Positions 27,457-39,945 are shown, numbered from the stretch's first letter. The stretch: 64,000 bases of DNA from Variovorax sp. Root411 (GCF_001425205.1 NZ_LMDW01000016.1:310001-374000), one strand, 5' to 3'. Program-made: numbers and translations. Notes: generated from the letters alone by a model not told the origin.

Positions 27457-28188
27457 TCAGCGCCAGGCTTGCGCGAATTCGCTGATCACGCGCTCGATGT
27501 GCGCGCGCATGGCCTTGCGAGCCGCGTCGGCGTCGCGCTCCAGCAGGGCGGTGAACACACGCTGGTGGTCGTCCTGCGAGGCGCGGCGCAGCGCCGGGGT
27601 GTGGAAGTGGGCTTCCAGCTGCGACCAGATCGGGGCCTTGGTGTGGTCCCACACCGCGGTCACCATCTGCAGCAGCACGCTGTTGCCGGTCGATTCGGCA
27701 ATGCGCAGGTGGAACAGGCGGTCGGCCGCTTCGTTGGCCTCCTTGTCGTGCATGTTCTCGCGCATCTCGGCCAGCGCGCTGTAGATGCGGTCGAGGTCGC
27801 TGTCCTTGCGGCTCTCGGCGGCCACCGCCGCGATCTCGGCCTCGATCAGGCAGCGCGCGCGCAGCAGCTCGAAGGGGCCCGGGCCGGGTGACAGGGTGTA
27901 GGCCGAGGCGGGTGCCACCGCGCCGGGTGCTGGCGCGCAGACATAGATGCCCGAGCCGCCGCGCACTTCGACGTTGCCCTGGATCTCCAGCACGATGATG
28001 GCCTCGCGCACCAGCGTGCGACTCACGCTGAAGCGGTCGGCCAGTGCGCGTTCGGACGGCAGGCGGTCGCCCACCTTGAATTCGCCTTCGGTGATGAGGG
28101 CGGCAATGCTGGCGGCGAGCTTCTGGTAGGAGCGGTCGGAATCCAGCTCGGTCGCAGGCAGGCGGGGGAGTTCGTGGATGGTGGCCAT
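27457..28188 (-). CDS. GntR family regulator, FadR subfamily
   Basis: A 243-aa repressor-type regulator. The N-terminal winged helix-turn-helix reads LITEGEFKVGDRLPSERALADRFSVSRTLVREAI (about 33-66). The C-terminal FCD all-helical effector domain (about 110-230) includes the metal-ligand style DRLFHLRIAESTGN segment. It heads the sugar-acid operon and has two TGGT-type palindromes directly upstream, so autoregulation together with operon control is likely. The effector is probably a pathway sugar acid. Confidence 0.93.
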   Translation of the reverse strand: MATIHELPRLPATELDSDRSYQKLAASIAALITEGEFKVGDRLPSERALADRFSVSRTLVREAIIVLEIQGNVEVRGGSGIYVCAPAPGAVAPASAYTLSPGPGPFELLRARCLIEAEIAAVAAESRKDSDLDRIYSALAEMRENMHDKEANEAADRLFHLRIAESTGNSVLLQMVTAVWDHTKAPIWSQLEAHFHTPALRRASQDDHQRVFTALLERDADAARKAMRAHIERVISEFAQAWR

Positions 28189-28208
28189 GTGGTGAGCCAG
28201 TCTAAAAG

Positions 28209-28243
28209 TGGTTCACCAATTTACCGATAGTGGTTTACCACTA
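28209..28243 (-). promoter_or_regulatory. tandem GntR/FadR-type operators
   Basis: TGGTTCACCA (28209-28218) and TAGTGGTTTACCACTA (28228-28243) are two related palindromes whose centres are 22 bp apart, about two helical turns. They lie 20-55 bp upstream of the GntR start. They fit the TGG-N4-CCA style operators of FadR-subfamily regulators. Confidence 0.65.
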
Positions 28244-28275
28244 GCCGGCCCACCGGCGTGCGGGGGCTGCCGCGC

Positions 28276-28632
28276 TCAGCCCTGCGCCAGGAGGCCACCG
28301 AGCCTGTCGATGTCGATCGGCTTCTGCAGGTGGTGGTCGAACAGCCCTTCGGCCGTCTCGCCGCCCGTGTCCTCCGCCGAAAAACCCGAGATCGCGATGA
28401 GCAGCTTCGGCGTGCCCTGGGCGGTGCTGGCGCGCAGCCGCCGCGCTACCTCGGTGCCCGGGAAATCGGGCAGCGTGAGGTCGATGAGCGCGGCATCGAA
28501 GCTCTCGGCGGCGGCCGCGTCCAGCGCCTGCTGGGCCGTGTAGGTGCAGCGCGCGGTGTGGCCGAACAGGCCCAGCAATTCCTGCAGCAGGTCGGCCGCG
28601 GCCTTGTTGTCGTCGACGATCAGCACGTTCAC
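28276..28632 (-). CDS. stand-alone receiver (CheY-like) protein
   Basis: A 118-aa single receiver domain: acidic pocket IVDDN (Asp7, Asp8), phospho-acceptor Asp51 (ALIDLTLPDFPG) and Lys109 in LQKPIDID. There is no output domain. The start is GTG 28632, 16 bp after the stop of the REC-kinase gene. It is the last gene of the CheR/CheB/kinase operon and may be a phosphate sink or protein-interaction output. Confidence 0.9.
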   Translation of the reverse strand: MNVLIVDDNKAAADLLQELLGLFGHTARCTYTAQQALDAAAAESFDAALIDLTLPDFPGTEVARRLRASTAQGTPKLLIAISGFSAEDTGGETAEGLFDHHLQKPIDIDRLGGLLAQG

Positions 28633-28648
28633 GAGGGGGTTCTTTCCT

Positions 28649-29863
28649 TCAGGTTGAAGAGGGAAGTATGGCGGGCGGCTCGAGCGGCAGGTCGACCACG
28701 AAGCGCGAGCCTTCGCCCGGCGCGCTTTCCACGCCGATCTGTCCACCATGCAGGCTCACGATCTTGTGCGTGATGTACAGGCCGAGGCCCAGCCCGGCCG
28801 CGTGCTTGCGGCTGTCCTTGGTGCGCTCGAACTGCTTGAAGATGCGCTCCTGGTCTTCGGGCGCGATGCCGATGCCCTGGTCGCGCACGGCCACCTGGGC
28901 GGTGCCCCCCATCTGCTGCACCATCATCTCGACCGGCTTGCCGCCGCCATAGCGCAGCGCATTGGTCAGCAGGTTGGTCAGCACCTGTTCGATGCGGAAC
29001 TCGTCCCACACGCCGCGCAGTTCGGTGGGTGCCATGAGCGTGATGGCCGAGCCCGCGGCCTCGGCTTGCTGGCGCAGGTTTTCCACTACTGCGCGTGCCA
29101 GCGCGGCGAGGTCGACCGGCTCGGTCTTGATCGACAGCGCATCGCGCCGCATGCGCGTGACGTCGAGCATGTCGTCGATCAGCCGCACCATGTTGCGAAT
29201 CTGCCGCTGGTCGCGCTCGATCATCGCGGGCAGCCGCTCGGGCGCGAAGTTGGCGAAGTTGCCCTTGGACAGGTGCAGCTGCCGCAGCTGCGCCTCGAGG
29301 TACAGCGTGTTGAGCGGCGTGCGCAGCTCGTGCGACACCATCGACATGAAGTCGTCGCGCATGCGCACCGCGCGCTCCAGCTCGTGCTGCGTCTGCTGCA
29401 GCTGCTGCACCAGCTCTTCCTGCTTGCGGTGCGCGGCGGCGAGCGACTCCATCTCGTGCCGCAGCGCCTTGCGGTGCCGGTACAGGTCGACGAACACGTG
29501 CACCTTGCTGACCACCGCGTGCGGGTCCAGCGGCTTGTGCAGGAAGTCGACCGCGCCGCTCTCGTAGCCCTGGAAGGCGTAGTTCAGTTCGCGCCCGGCC
29601 GCGCTCACGAAGATGATGGGAATGTGCCGCGTACGCTCGGTGCCGCGCATCAGCTCGGCCAACTCGAAGCCGTTCATGCCGGGCATCTGCACGTCGACGA
29701 TGGCGAGCGCGAATTCATGTTCCAGCAGCAGCGCGAGCGCGGCGTCGGCCGAAGCGGCGCGGTACACGATGCGCCCAGGCGCTCGGATCAGCGCCTCCAG
29801 CGCCAGCAGGTTTTCCGGCAGGTCATCGACGATCAGCAGCTTGCTTTGGACGTCAATGTTCAT
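28649..29863 (-). CDS. receiver-histidine kinase protein
   Basis: A 404-aa soluble protein. The N-terminal receiver has Asp14 and phospho-acceptor Asp57 (AIVDVQMPGMNGFELA). A coiled-coil linker (about 130-168) leads to HisKA with His178 (DFMSMVSHELRTPLN) and HATPase with NLLTNALRYGG, VRDQGIGI and GLGLGLYI. No transmembrane segment is present, so the input is another kinase's phosphate. It overlaps cheB by 11 bp. Such proteins act as secondary kinases in branched phosphorelays. Confidence 0.93.
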   Translation of the reverse strand: MNIDVQSKLLIVDDLPENLLALEALIRAPGRIVYRAASADAALALLLEHEFALAIVDVQMPGMNGFELAELMRGTERTRHIPIIFVSAAGRELNYAFQGYESGAVDFLHKPLDPHAVVSKVHVFVDLYRHRKALRHEMESLAAAHRKQEELVQQLQQTQHELERAVRMRDDFMSMVSHELRTPLNTLYLEAQLRQLHLSKGNFANFAPERLPAMIERDQRQIRNMVRLIDDMLDVTRMRRDALSIKTEPVDLAALARAVVENLRQQAEAAGSAITLMAPTELRGVWDEFRIEQVLTNLLTNALRYGGGKPVEMMVQQMGGTAQVAVRDQGIGIAPEDQERIFKQFERTKDSRKHAAGLGLGLYITHKIVSLHGGQIGVESAPGEGSRFVVDLPLEPPAILPSST

Positions 29864-30458
29864 GGGCGGCCTCCAGTTGAAGCAGCAAGGTGCGCAGTTC
29901 GCGCAGGGGGAGCACGTAGTCGTGAACGTGGCGCGCGATGGCGGCTTGGGGCATGGTGGGAATCTGTGCTTCTTTCGGTTCCTGGACGGCGGTGAGCCCG
30001 CCGGCCAGATGGATGCGGCGCAGGCCTTCGGCGCCGTCGTCGTTCGCGCCGGTCAGCAGAAAGCCCGCGAGGGCGGGGCCGTAGGCGTCGGCGGCGGAGG
30101 CCATCAGCACGTCGATGGACGGCCGCGAGAACAGCACCGGCGGCTCGCAGCTCAGCGAGAAGCTGCGGTCGCGCTCGATCGACAGGTGATAGCCGGGCGG
30201 CGCGAAGTAAAGGCTGCCGGCCGCCAGCGGCATCTTGTCGGCGGCTTCGTGCACTGGAATCGGCAGGCGCTGCGCGAAGATCTCGGCGAGGTGGCTCTCG
30301 TGCCCCTCGGGCAGGTGTAGCACCACCGCCATCGGAATGCGCCAACTGGCGGGCAGCCCGTGCAGCAGCGCGGAGAGCGCATCGATGCCGCCGGCCGAGG
30401 CGCCGAGCACCACGGCGTCCACGCGCTTGCGAACGGGTGAGCGAAGGTGGCGGTTCAT
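29853..30458 (-). CDS. cheB: CheB methylesterase domain protein (no receiver)
   Basis: A 201-aa protein containing only the CheB catalytic domain. The triad is Ser21 (LGASAGG), His48 (VVLHLPEGH) and Asp141 (LTGANDDGAEG). The N-terminal receiver found in chemotaxis CheB is missing, so activity is not controlled by direct phosphorylation. It overlaps cheR by 4 bp. No methyl-accepting receptor gene is in the window, so the demethylation target is unknown. Confidence 0.92.
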   Translation of the reverse strand: MNRHLRSPVRKRVDAVVLGASAGGIDALSALLHGLPASWRIPMAVVLHLPEGHESHLAEIFAQRLPIPVHEAADKMPLAAGSLYFAPPGYHLSIERDRSFSLSCEPPVLFSRPSIDVLMASAADAYGPALAGFLLTGANDDGAEGLRRIHLAGGLTAVQEPKEAQIPTMPQAAIARHVHDYVLPLRELRTLLLQLEAAHEH

Positions 30459-31320
30459 GTGGCCTTGCGGTAGATGCGCTCGGCACGCGCATGCGTGTCG
30501 AAACGGTTGGAGTAGCCCGAGAAGTCGATGCTTTCCTTCGAGCCCAGCCCGAGAAAGCCGCGATGCGACAGCGACTCGTGGAACAGGCCCAGCGCCCTGT
30601 CCTGCAGCTCCCGATTGAAGTAGATCAGCACGTTGCGGCACGACACCAGCTGGGTTTCCGCGAACACGCTGTCGGTGGCCAGGCTGTGGTCGGCAAAGAT
30701 CACGTCGGCGCACAGCGAAGGGTCGAAGCGCGCGGCATCGTAGGCGGCGGTGTAGTAGTCGGAGAACGCGCTGCGTCCGCCCGCGTGCTGGTAGTTGGCG
30801 GTGTAGCCGCGGATCGCCTCCAGCGGAAAGATGCCCAGTCGTGCCTTCTCCAGCGAAGCGGGGTTGATGTCGGTGGCGTAGATCTGCGTGCGCGCGAGCA
30901 GGCCTTCCTCGCGCAGCAGGATGGCCAGCGAGAACACTTCCTCGCCGGTGCTGCAGCCCGCCACCCAGACCTTGACGGAAGGGTAGGTGTGCAGGATCGG
31001 CACCACGTGCTCGCGCAAGGCCAGGAAGTAGGCCGGATCGCGGAACATCTCGCTCACCGGGATCGTCAGGAACTGCAGCAGCCGGCCGAACAGCAAGGGC
31101 TCGCGCAGCACCCGCTCCTGCAGCGCCGAGATGCTCGGCAGCCCGAGTTGCTCGAGCGCATGCAGCACGCGGCGCTTCTGCGAAGCCACGGTGTAGTTGC
31201 GGAAGTCGTAGCTGTACTTCAGATAGATGGCCTCCATCAGCAGGCGCAGCTCGATCTCCGTGTCGCTCAGCGGATGCAGCGGCGGCGTCTGCGCGGCCTG
31301 CGATGTGCCTGGGCGTGTGG

Positions 31321-31324
<4 letters not shown>
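30455..31324 (-). CDS. cheR: CheR-type protein-glutamate methyltransferase
   Basis: A 289-aa SAM-dependent methyltransferase. The N-terminal CheR helical domain (about 24-90) is followed by FRDPAYF and the SAM motif VWVAGCSTGEEVFSLA (119-134), YATDINPASLEKAR and LVSCRNVLIYF. The start is GTG 31324, overlapping the hybrid-kinase stop by 4 bp. Without a receptor in the operon, the substrate is unknown; the N-terminal sensor of the hybrid kinase is one possibility. Confidence 0.93.
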
Positions 31325-34809
<3,485 letters not shown>

Positions 34810-34885
34810 TTGTAAGCAAAACCTATCGAGTCTTGCCGATAACTCGGAGTTGCCCTGTCGGAGAAGAGCCAGAAGAGCTCGTGGC

Positions 34886-34907
34886 TATACTGTGAATTCA
34901 TCCAGTT
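34886..34907 (+). promoter_or_regulatory. LexA (SOS) box overlapping a -10 element
   Basis: TACTGTGAATTCATCCAGTT at 34888-34907 has the LexA core CTG-N10-CAG (34890-34905) and flanks close to the E. coli consensus TACTG...CAGTA. It overlaps a -10-like TATACT (34886-34891) and ends 8 bp before the helicase ATG. No good -35 is seen. LexA bound here would block transcription, so DNA-damage induction of the helicase-alkB operon is predicted. Confidence 0.65.
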
Positions 34908-34915
34908 GTTGACCG

Positions 34916-37243
34916 ATGGACCCCGAACGCTCCAACCCGCAACATGACGCAGCCACCATGGTTGCACATGTCGTTTCCGTCAAGGCCCTGTGTGCCTTCG
35001 GTGCGAAGGCGGGCGACCTCGACCTGCGCTTCGTGCCCGCGCCCAGCGCGCTCGAAGGCATGGCAGGGCATGCGCTGGTGCAGCACCGGCGCGACCCCGA
35101 GCACTACGCCTGCGAAGTCGGGCTCGAAGCCACTTGCGGTGCAGTCCGCGTGCGCGGGCGGGCCGACGGCTACGAAGCGCGCAAGGCCCGCGTCGAAGAG
35201 ATCAAGACCTTCCGCGGCGACTTCGATGCCATCCGCGGCAACCACCGCGCGCTGCACTGGGCGCAGGCCCGCACCTACGGCTGGATGTTGTGCGAGCTGA
35301 ACGGCCACGACGAAATGACGGTGGCGCTGGTGTACCTCGACCTCGCCACCGGCGACGAAACCGTGCTCGAAGAGCATCACACCCGCGAAACGCTGCGGGA
35401 GCATTTCGAGCTGCTGTGCGGCCGCTACAGCGCATGGGCCGCGAGTGAAGCCGGCCACCGCGCCGCGCTCGACGAAACATTGGCTCGGCTCGAATTTCCG
35501 CATCGCAGCTTCCGCATCGGCCAGCGCGAACTGGCCGAGGCCGTCTACCGCGCGGCCATGGGCGGGCGCTGCCTCATGACGCAGGCGCCCACGGGCATCG
35601 GCAAGACGCTGGCCACCATCTTCCCGCTGCTCAAGGCCCGCGCCGCGCACAGGATCGACAAGGTCTTCTTCCTCACCGCCAAGACCTCCGGCCGCCCGGT
35701 GGCGCTCGACGCGCTGCGCGTGCTCGACAAGGGGCAGGGCCAGGGCCGGCTTCGCGTGCTCGAGCTCGCGGCCCGCGAGAAGGTCTGCGAATACCCCGAC
35801 CGCGCCTGCCACGGCGATGCCTGCCCGCTCGCCAGGGGCTTCTACGACCGCCTGCCCGCCGCACGCGAGCAGGCCGCGCAGGTGGCGTGGCTCGACCGCG
35901 AAGCCTTGCGCCACATCGCGCTCGCGCACGAGGTGTGCCCCTATTTCCTCGCGCAGGAAATGGCGCACTGGGCCGACGCCATCGTCGGCGACTACAACTA
36001 TTACTTCGACAGCAGCGCCTTTCTCTACGCCACCATGCGCGACGCCGACTGGCGCGTGGCCGTGCTGGTGGACGAGGCCCACAACCTGCTGGAGCGCTCG
36101 CGCGGCATGTACACCGCGCAGCTCGAAGGCGCCGCGCTCGAAGAGGCGCACCGAGTCGCGCCGGCCGCGCTGCGCGGTCCGCTGGCCCGGCTGTTCCGCG
36201 AATGGGACACGGTGCAGCAGGCCCAGGTGGCCGACTACGAGACCGGCGACGAGATTCCTGAGCGCTTCCTGCGCACCCTGCAGGCCGCCAACACCGCCAT
36301 GGCCGAGTACTTCGCCGCCACGCCCGATGCCTCGCAGGGGCCGCTGCAGCGCTTCTTCTTCGACGCGCTGCACTTCGCCCGGCTGGCCGAGGCCTTCGGC
36401 GACCACTCGGTGTTCGAGCGCACGCTGGGCGCGACGCAGCAGGATCGCGGCCTCGCCATCCGCAACCTCGTGCCCGCGCCGTTCCTGGAGGCGCGCTTCG
36501 GCGATGCGGTGTCGGTCACCTGCTTCTCGGGCACGCTGTCGCCTTTCGAGTTCTACCGCGACGCGCTGGGACTGCCCGAGAGCACCGCGCTGCTCGACGT
36601 GGCCTCGCCCTTCAACAGCCAGCAACTGCGCGTCGAGGTGGCGATGCATGTGTCGACGCGCTTCCGCGACCGCGCGGGGTCGCTGCGCAACGTGGCGGAC
36701 ATCATCGGCGCGCAGTTCGAGCGCCTGCCCGGCAACTACCTGGCCTTCTTCAGCAGCTTCGACTACCTCGAGAAAGCCTGCGCCGCCTTCTCGCTGCGGC
36801 ACCCCGGCGTGCCGGTATGGACGCAGACGCGCGGCATGCGCGAGGCCGACCGCCACGGCTTTATCGCCCGCTTCGAGGAGGGCGGGCAGGGCATCGGCTT
36901 CGCGGTGCTCGGCGGCGCGTTCGGCGAGGGCATCGACCTGCCGGGAAGCCGCCTGATCGGCGCCTTCGTGGCCAGCCTGGGCCTGCCGCAGTACAACGAA
37001 CTCAACGAGATCACGCGCGAGCGCATGCAGATGCGCTTCGGCAAGGGCTACGAGTACACCTACCTCTACCCGGGCCTGCAGAAAGTGGTGCAGGCGGCCG
37101 GCCGAGTGATCCGCACCGAGGAAGATCGTGGCGTGCTGCACCTGCTCGACGACCGCTTCGCGCGTGCACAAATCCGGGAGCTGCTGCCGCGCTGGTGGCA
37201 TGTGCAACTGGCGGGAGGCCATGAAGAAGATGCGCGCCGCTAG
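34916..37243 (+). CDS. PD-(D/E)XK nuclease-XPD/DinG-type helicase fusion
   Basis: A 775-aa superfamily 2 DNA helicase. Residues about 60-150 form a Cas4/RecB-like nuclease domain with RGRADG (Asp84) and EEIKT (Glu95, Lys97). The helicase has Walker A QAPTGIGKTLA (223-233), DEAH at 386-389 and motifs V/VI near LGGAFGEGIDLPG and QAAGRVIRTEED. Four Cys (291, 298, 303, 341) between motifs I and II match an XPD-type 4Fe-4S cluster, implying 5'-3' polarity. It shares 23 bp with alkB. The LexA box upstream points to DNA repair. The exact pathway is unknown. Confidence 0.93.
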   Translation: MDPERSNPQHDAATMVAHVVSVKALCAFGAKAGDLDLRFVPAPSALEGMAGHALVQHRRDPEHYACEVGLEATCGAVRVRGRADGYEARKARVEEIKTFRGDFDAIRGNHRALHWAQARTYGWMLCELNGHDEMTVALVYLDLATGDETVLEEHHTRETLREHFELLCGRYSAWAASEAGHRAALDETLARLEFPHRSFRIGQRELAEAVYRAAMGGRCLMTQAPTGIGKTLATIFPLLKARAAHRIDKVFFLTAKTSGRPVALDALRVLDKGQGQGRLRVLELAAREKVCEYPDRACHGDACPLARGFYDRLPAAREQAAQVAWLDREALRHIALAHEVCPYFLAQEMAHWADAIVGDYNYYFDSSAFLYATMRDADWRVAVLVDEAHNLLERSRGMYTAQLEGAALEEAHRVAPAALRGPLARLFREWDTVQQAQVADYETGDEIPERFLRTLQAANTAMAEYFAATPDASQGPLQRFFFDALHFARLAEAFGDHSVFERTLGATQQDRGLAIRNLVPAPFLEARFGDAVSVTCFSGTLSPFEFYRDALGLPESTALLDVASPFNSQQLRVEVAMHVSTRFRDRAGSLRNVADIIGAQFERLPGNYLAFFSSFDYLEKACAAFSLRHPGVPVWTQTRGMREADRHGFIARFEEGGQGIGFAVLGGAFGEGIDLPGSRLIGAFVASLGLPQYNELNEITRERMQMRFGKGYEYTYLYPGLQKVVQAAGRVIRTEEDRGVLHLLDDRFARAQIRELLPRWWHVQLAGGHEEDARR

Positions 37244-37841
37244 ACGCCTCGAACACGCCGGCCAGCCCGACCTTTTCGGCGAGGCGCCCGCGGCCGCCAT
37301 CGAGGGGCTGCGCTACGAAAGCGGGTTCCTGTCGCCCGAAGAAGAGGCCGCGTTGCTGCGCATCGTCCAGGGCCTGCCGCTCAGGGAGATGCGCTACAAG
37401 GAATACACGGCGCGGCGGCGCGGCACCAGCTTCGGCGGCAGCTACGACTTCGACACCAACCGCCTCAAGCCCGGCCCGCCGCTGCCCGAGGTGCTTCATC
37501 CGCTACGGGCGAAGGCTGCCGCATGGGCCGGCACGGCGCCTGAAGACCTCACCCACATGCTCATCGCCGAGTACCGGCCCGGCACGCCGCTGGGCTGGCA
37601 CCGCGACGTGCCGGACTTCGAAGACGTCATCGGCGTCTCGCTGCTCGGCGATGCGGTAATGCAGTTCAGGCCCTATGTGCCCGGCGCGGCGGCTTCGCGG
37701 CCGAGCACGCTGGAGTTTCTTGTCGAGCCGCGCTCGATCTACATGCTGCACGGTCCGGCGCGCTGGGAGTGGCAGCACGCCATCGCGCCGACCGAGGCAT
37801 TGCGCTACTCGATCACGCTGCGCACGCGCAGAACGTCATAG
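37221..37841 (+). CDS. alkB: AlkB-type DNA/RNA dealkylase
   Basis: A 206-aa Fe(II)/2-oxoglutarate dioxygenase of the AlkB family, oxidatively removing alkyl groups from N1-A/N3-C type lesions. Iron ligands are His127 and Asp129 (GWHRDVPDF) and His186. The 2-oxoglutarate and substrate arginines fall in RYSITLRTRR (Arg195, Arg201). Start ATG 37221 has GGGAGG five bases upstream and lies within the helicase gene's 3' end, so the two are translationally coupled. Subfamily (ALKBH2/3-like DNA versus RNA) is not resolved. Confidence 0.92.
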   Translation: MKKMRAARRLEHAGQPDLFGEAPAAAIEGLRYESGFLSPEEEAALLRIVQGLPLREMRYKEYTARRRGTSFGGSYDFDTNRLKPGPPLPEVLHPLRAKAAAWAGTAPEDLTHMLIAEYRPGTPLGWHRDVPDFEDVIGVSLLGDAVMQFRPYVPGAAASRPSTLEFLVEPRSIYMLHGPARWEWQHAIAPTEALRYSITLRTRRTS

Positions 37842-37943
37842 GCACAAGACAGACTGCGCTGACGCACAGCGCCCGCGTCTTCTTACCTGCGGCATGCGCC
37901 ACGCGTCCAGCATGGTGGCTTTTCAACCAACAGGAGCGATGCC

Positions 37944-38255
37944 ATGCCAAAAGGCGACAAGTCGTCCTACACGGACAAGCAGAAGCGAAAGGCCGAACAC
38001 ATCGAGGAGGGCTACGAGCACCGCGGTGTGGGCAAGGGCGAAGCCGAGCGCCGCGCCTGGGCCACGGTGAACGCGGAAACAGGCGGCGGCAAGAAGTCGG
38101 GCTCTGGCCGCGGCAAGACCGAGAGCCACGGCCCATCGCGCAAGGGCGGACGTCTGGGCGGTGCTGCCGCCGCGCACCGCACCGCGGCCGAACGCTCGGC
38201 TTCGGCCAAGAAGGGCGCCGCCACGCGCAAGCGCAACGCAGAGAAGCGCGGCTGA
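37944..38255 (+). CDS. small basic protein annotated elsewhere as plasmid stabilisation protein
   Basis: A 103-aa very basic, Gly/Lys/Ser-rich protein beginning MPKGDKSSYTDKQKRKAEHIEEGYEHRG, with KGEAERRAWATVN and GGGKKSGSGRG. This type is widespread in proteobacteria under the label plasmid stabilisation protein, but no function is shown and no toxin partner lies next to it. AGGAG precedes the ATG by 8 bp. The tail resembles a disordered nucleic-acid-binding segment. Confidence 0.82.
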   Translation: MPKGDKSSYTDKQKRKAEHIEEGYEHRGVGKGEAERRAWATVNAETGGGKKSGSGRGKTESHGPSRKGGRLGGAAAAHRTAAERSASAKKGAATRKRNAEKRG

Positions 38256-38455
38256 CCATGGGCCGGGCGGGGCAGCTGAAATCCGCCAATACGATGGCCG
38301 AAAACCGGTCTGGAGATTGCCGGGCCACCAGAATCGGACATTCGTGCCCTGTTTCTGCCGTTAGCCTGACAACTTGCGTTTTCCTGCCACGCCATCGCAG
38401 GGCCGAGAAGCCGGCTTGTTCCGCGACGTTGATCCGAACGCCCTGCGTACGCGGC

Positions 38456-38529
38456 TGAACGTCGTGCAATCCACGTTCATTTCGCAGGTGATTCGCCCGT
38501 TTGCTGCGCCGTAAATGCGCCGATACGAT
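38456..38529 (+). promoter_or_regulatory. bio operon promoter and upstream inverted repeat
   Basis: TTGCTG (38501-38506), a 17-bp spacer and TACGAT (38524-38529) form a plausible promoter that would place transcription start about 27 nt before the GTG of bioA. TGAACGT (38456-38462) and ACGTTCA (38473-38479), 10 bp apart, sit just upstream. This is not a BirA- or BioR-type sequence. The rest of the 307-bp gap 38256-38562 shows nothing clear. Confidence 0.4.
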
Positions 38530-38562
38530 CCCGCGCCTTGCCTCTCAAAAAAGGACGCGCGG

Positions 38563-39945
38563 GTGCCTTCAACGACTGCTTCTTCCCCTGAATCCAATGC
38601 CTGCTGGCAGCAACGCAGCCGGCGCAACGTGTGGCATCCGTGCACGCAGAGCATCCGCCTCGAAGCGGTGCCGCCATTGCCCATTGCAAGGGGAGAGGGC
38701 GTATGGCTCTTCGACCAGGAAGGCCGGCGCTACATGGACGCTACCAGTTCGTGGTGGGTCAACCTGTTTGGCCACGCGCATCCGGCGCTCAATGCCGCGC
38801 TCAAAAACCAACTCGACCGGTTCTCGCACGTCATGCTCGCGGGCTGCACCCACGCGCCGGCCGTGGAGCTGGCCGAGCGCCTGTCGTTGCTGACGGGCCA
38901 TGCGCTGGGCCATTGCTTCTATGCCTCGGATGGCGCCTCGGCCGTGGAGATTGCGCTGAAGATGAGCTTTCACGCATGGCGCAACGCCGGGCGCGGCGGC
39001 AAACGGCGCTTCGTGGCGCTCAAGCAGGGCTACCACGGCGAGACGCTCGGCGCCTTGCATGTGACCGACGTGCCTGTGTTCCGTGACGCCTATGCGCCCT
39101 TGCTCGCGAACGCGCACCTCGTCGCTTCGCCGGACGCGCGCAACGCCCGGACGGGCGAGGACGCGGCCGCCGTCGCCCGCCGCGCCGCCGCCGAACTCGA
39201 AACGCTGCTGGCCGGACAGCACGACACCATCGCCGCAGTGATCGTCGAACCGCTGGTGCAATGCGCCACCGGCATGGCGATGCACGATCCCGAGTACCTG
39301 CGGCTGGTGCGTGCCCTGTGCGATCGCCACGCGGTACACCTCATCGCCGACGAGATCGCGGTGGGCTGCGGGCGCACCGGCAGCTTCTTCGCCTGCGAGC
39401 AGGCCGGCATCTGGCCCGACTTCCTGTGCCTTTCGAAAGGCATCAGCGGCGGCTACCTACCGCTGGCGCTGGTGATGACGCGCGACGCCATCTACGAGGG
39501 CTTTGTCGACGACGACGTGGCGCGCAGCTTTCTCCATTCGCATTCGTACACCGGCAACGCGCTGGCCTGCCGCGCCGCGGTGGCGACGCTGGACCTGTTC
39601 GACAGCGAAGACGCGCTGCAACGCAACCGTGGCCGTGCCGCGCGCCTGCTGCAGCGGCTGCGCGAAGGGCTCGAAGGCCAGCCTGTCGACCACCTGCGGC
39701 AGCAGGGAATGATCACGGCCTTCGACGTGCGCGAGCCGGGCACGCGTTTCGCCGAGCGCTTTCATCTGGCGGCACGCGCGCAGGGGCTGCTGATGCGGCC
39801 CATCGGCAACACCGTGTACCTCATGCCGCCGTACGCGATCGGCGACGGCGAGATCGATCAGCTGGTCGACGGCACGCTGGCCACGCTGAAAGCCGTCATG
39901 GCCACGAACCAGGAAGAAGGAGCCCGCGATGTCGCGCTTGCTTGA
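38563..39945 (+). CDS. bioA: adenosylmethionine-8-amino-7-oxononanoate aminotransferase
   Basis: A 460-aa PLP enzyme making 7,8-diaminopelargonate from KAPA with SAM as amino donor. Hallmarks: N-terminal NVWHPCTQ, substrate-side [31 protein letters not shown] with PLP Asp263, and PLP Lys292 ([13 protein letters not shown]). I prefer GTG 38563, with AAGGA seven bases upstream, over ATG 38515, which overlaps the predicted -10. It overlaps bioF by 17 bp. Confidence 0.95.
   Translation: MPSTTASSPESNACWQQRSRRNVWHPCTQSIRLEAVPPLPIARGEGVWLFDQEGRRYMDATSSWWVNLFGHAHPALNAALKNQLDRFSHVMLAGCTHAPAVELAERLSLLTGHALGHCFYASDGASAVEIALKMSFHAWRNAGRGGKRRFVALKQGYHGETLGALHVTDVPVFRDAYAPLLANAHLVASPDARNARTGEDAAAVARRAAAELETLLAGQHDTIAAVIVEPLVQCATGMAMHDPEYLRLVRALCDRHAVHLIADEIAVGCGRTGSFFACEQAGIWPDFLCLSKGISGGYLPLALVMTRDAIYEGFVDDDVARSFLHSHSYTGNALACRAAVATLDLFDSEDALQRNRGRAARLLQRLREGLEGQPVDHLRQQGMITAFDVREPGTRFAERFHLAARAQGLLMRPIGNTVYLMPPYAIGDGEIDQLVDGTLATLKAVMATNQEEGARDVALA

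Noticed and set aside
34898..37300. 800-codon minus-strand frame opposite the helicase gene
   Set aside because: Same GC-skew artefact; the plus frame carries Walker A, DEAH and Fe-S cysteines.
38515..38562. ATG 38515 as bioA start
   Set aside because: It overlaps the predicted -10 region and adds non-conserved residues. GTG 38563 has a well-spaced AAGGA.
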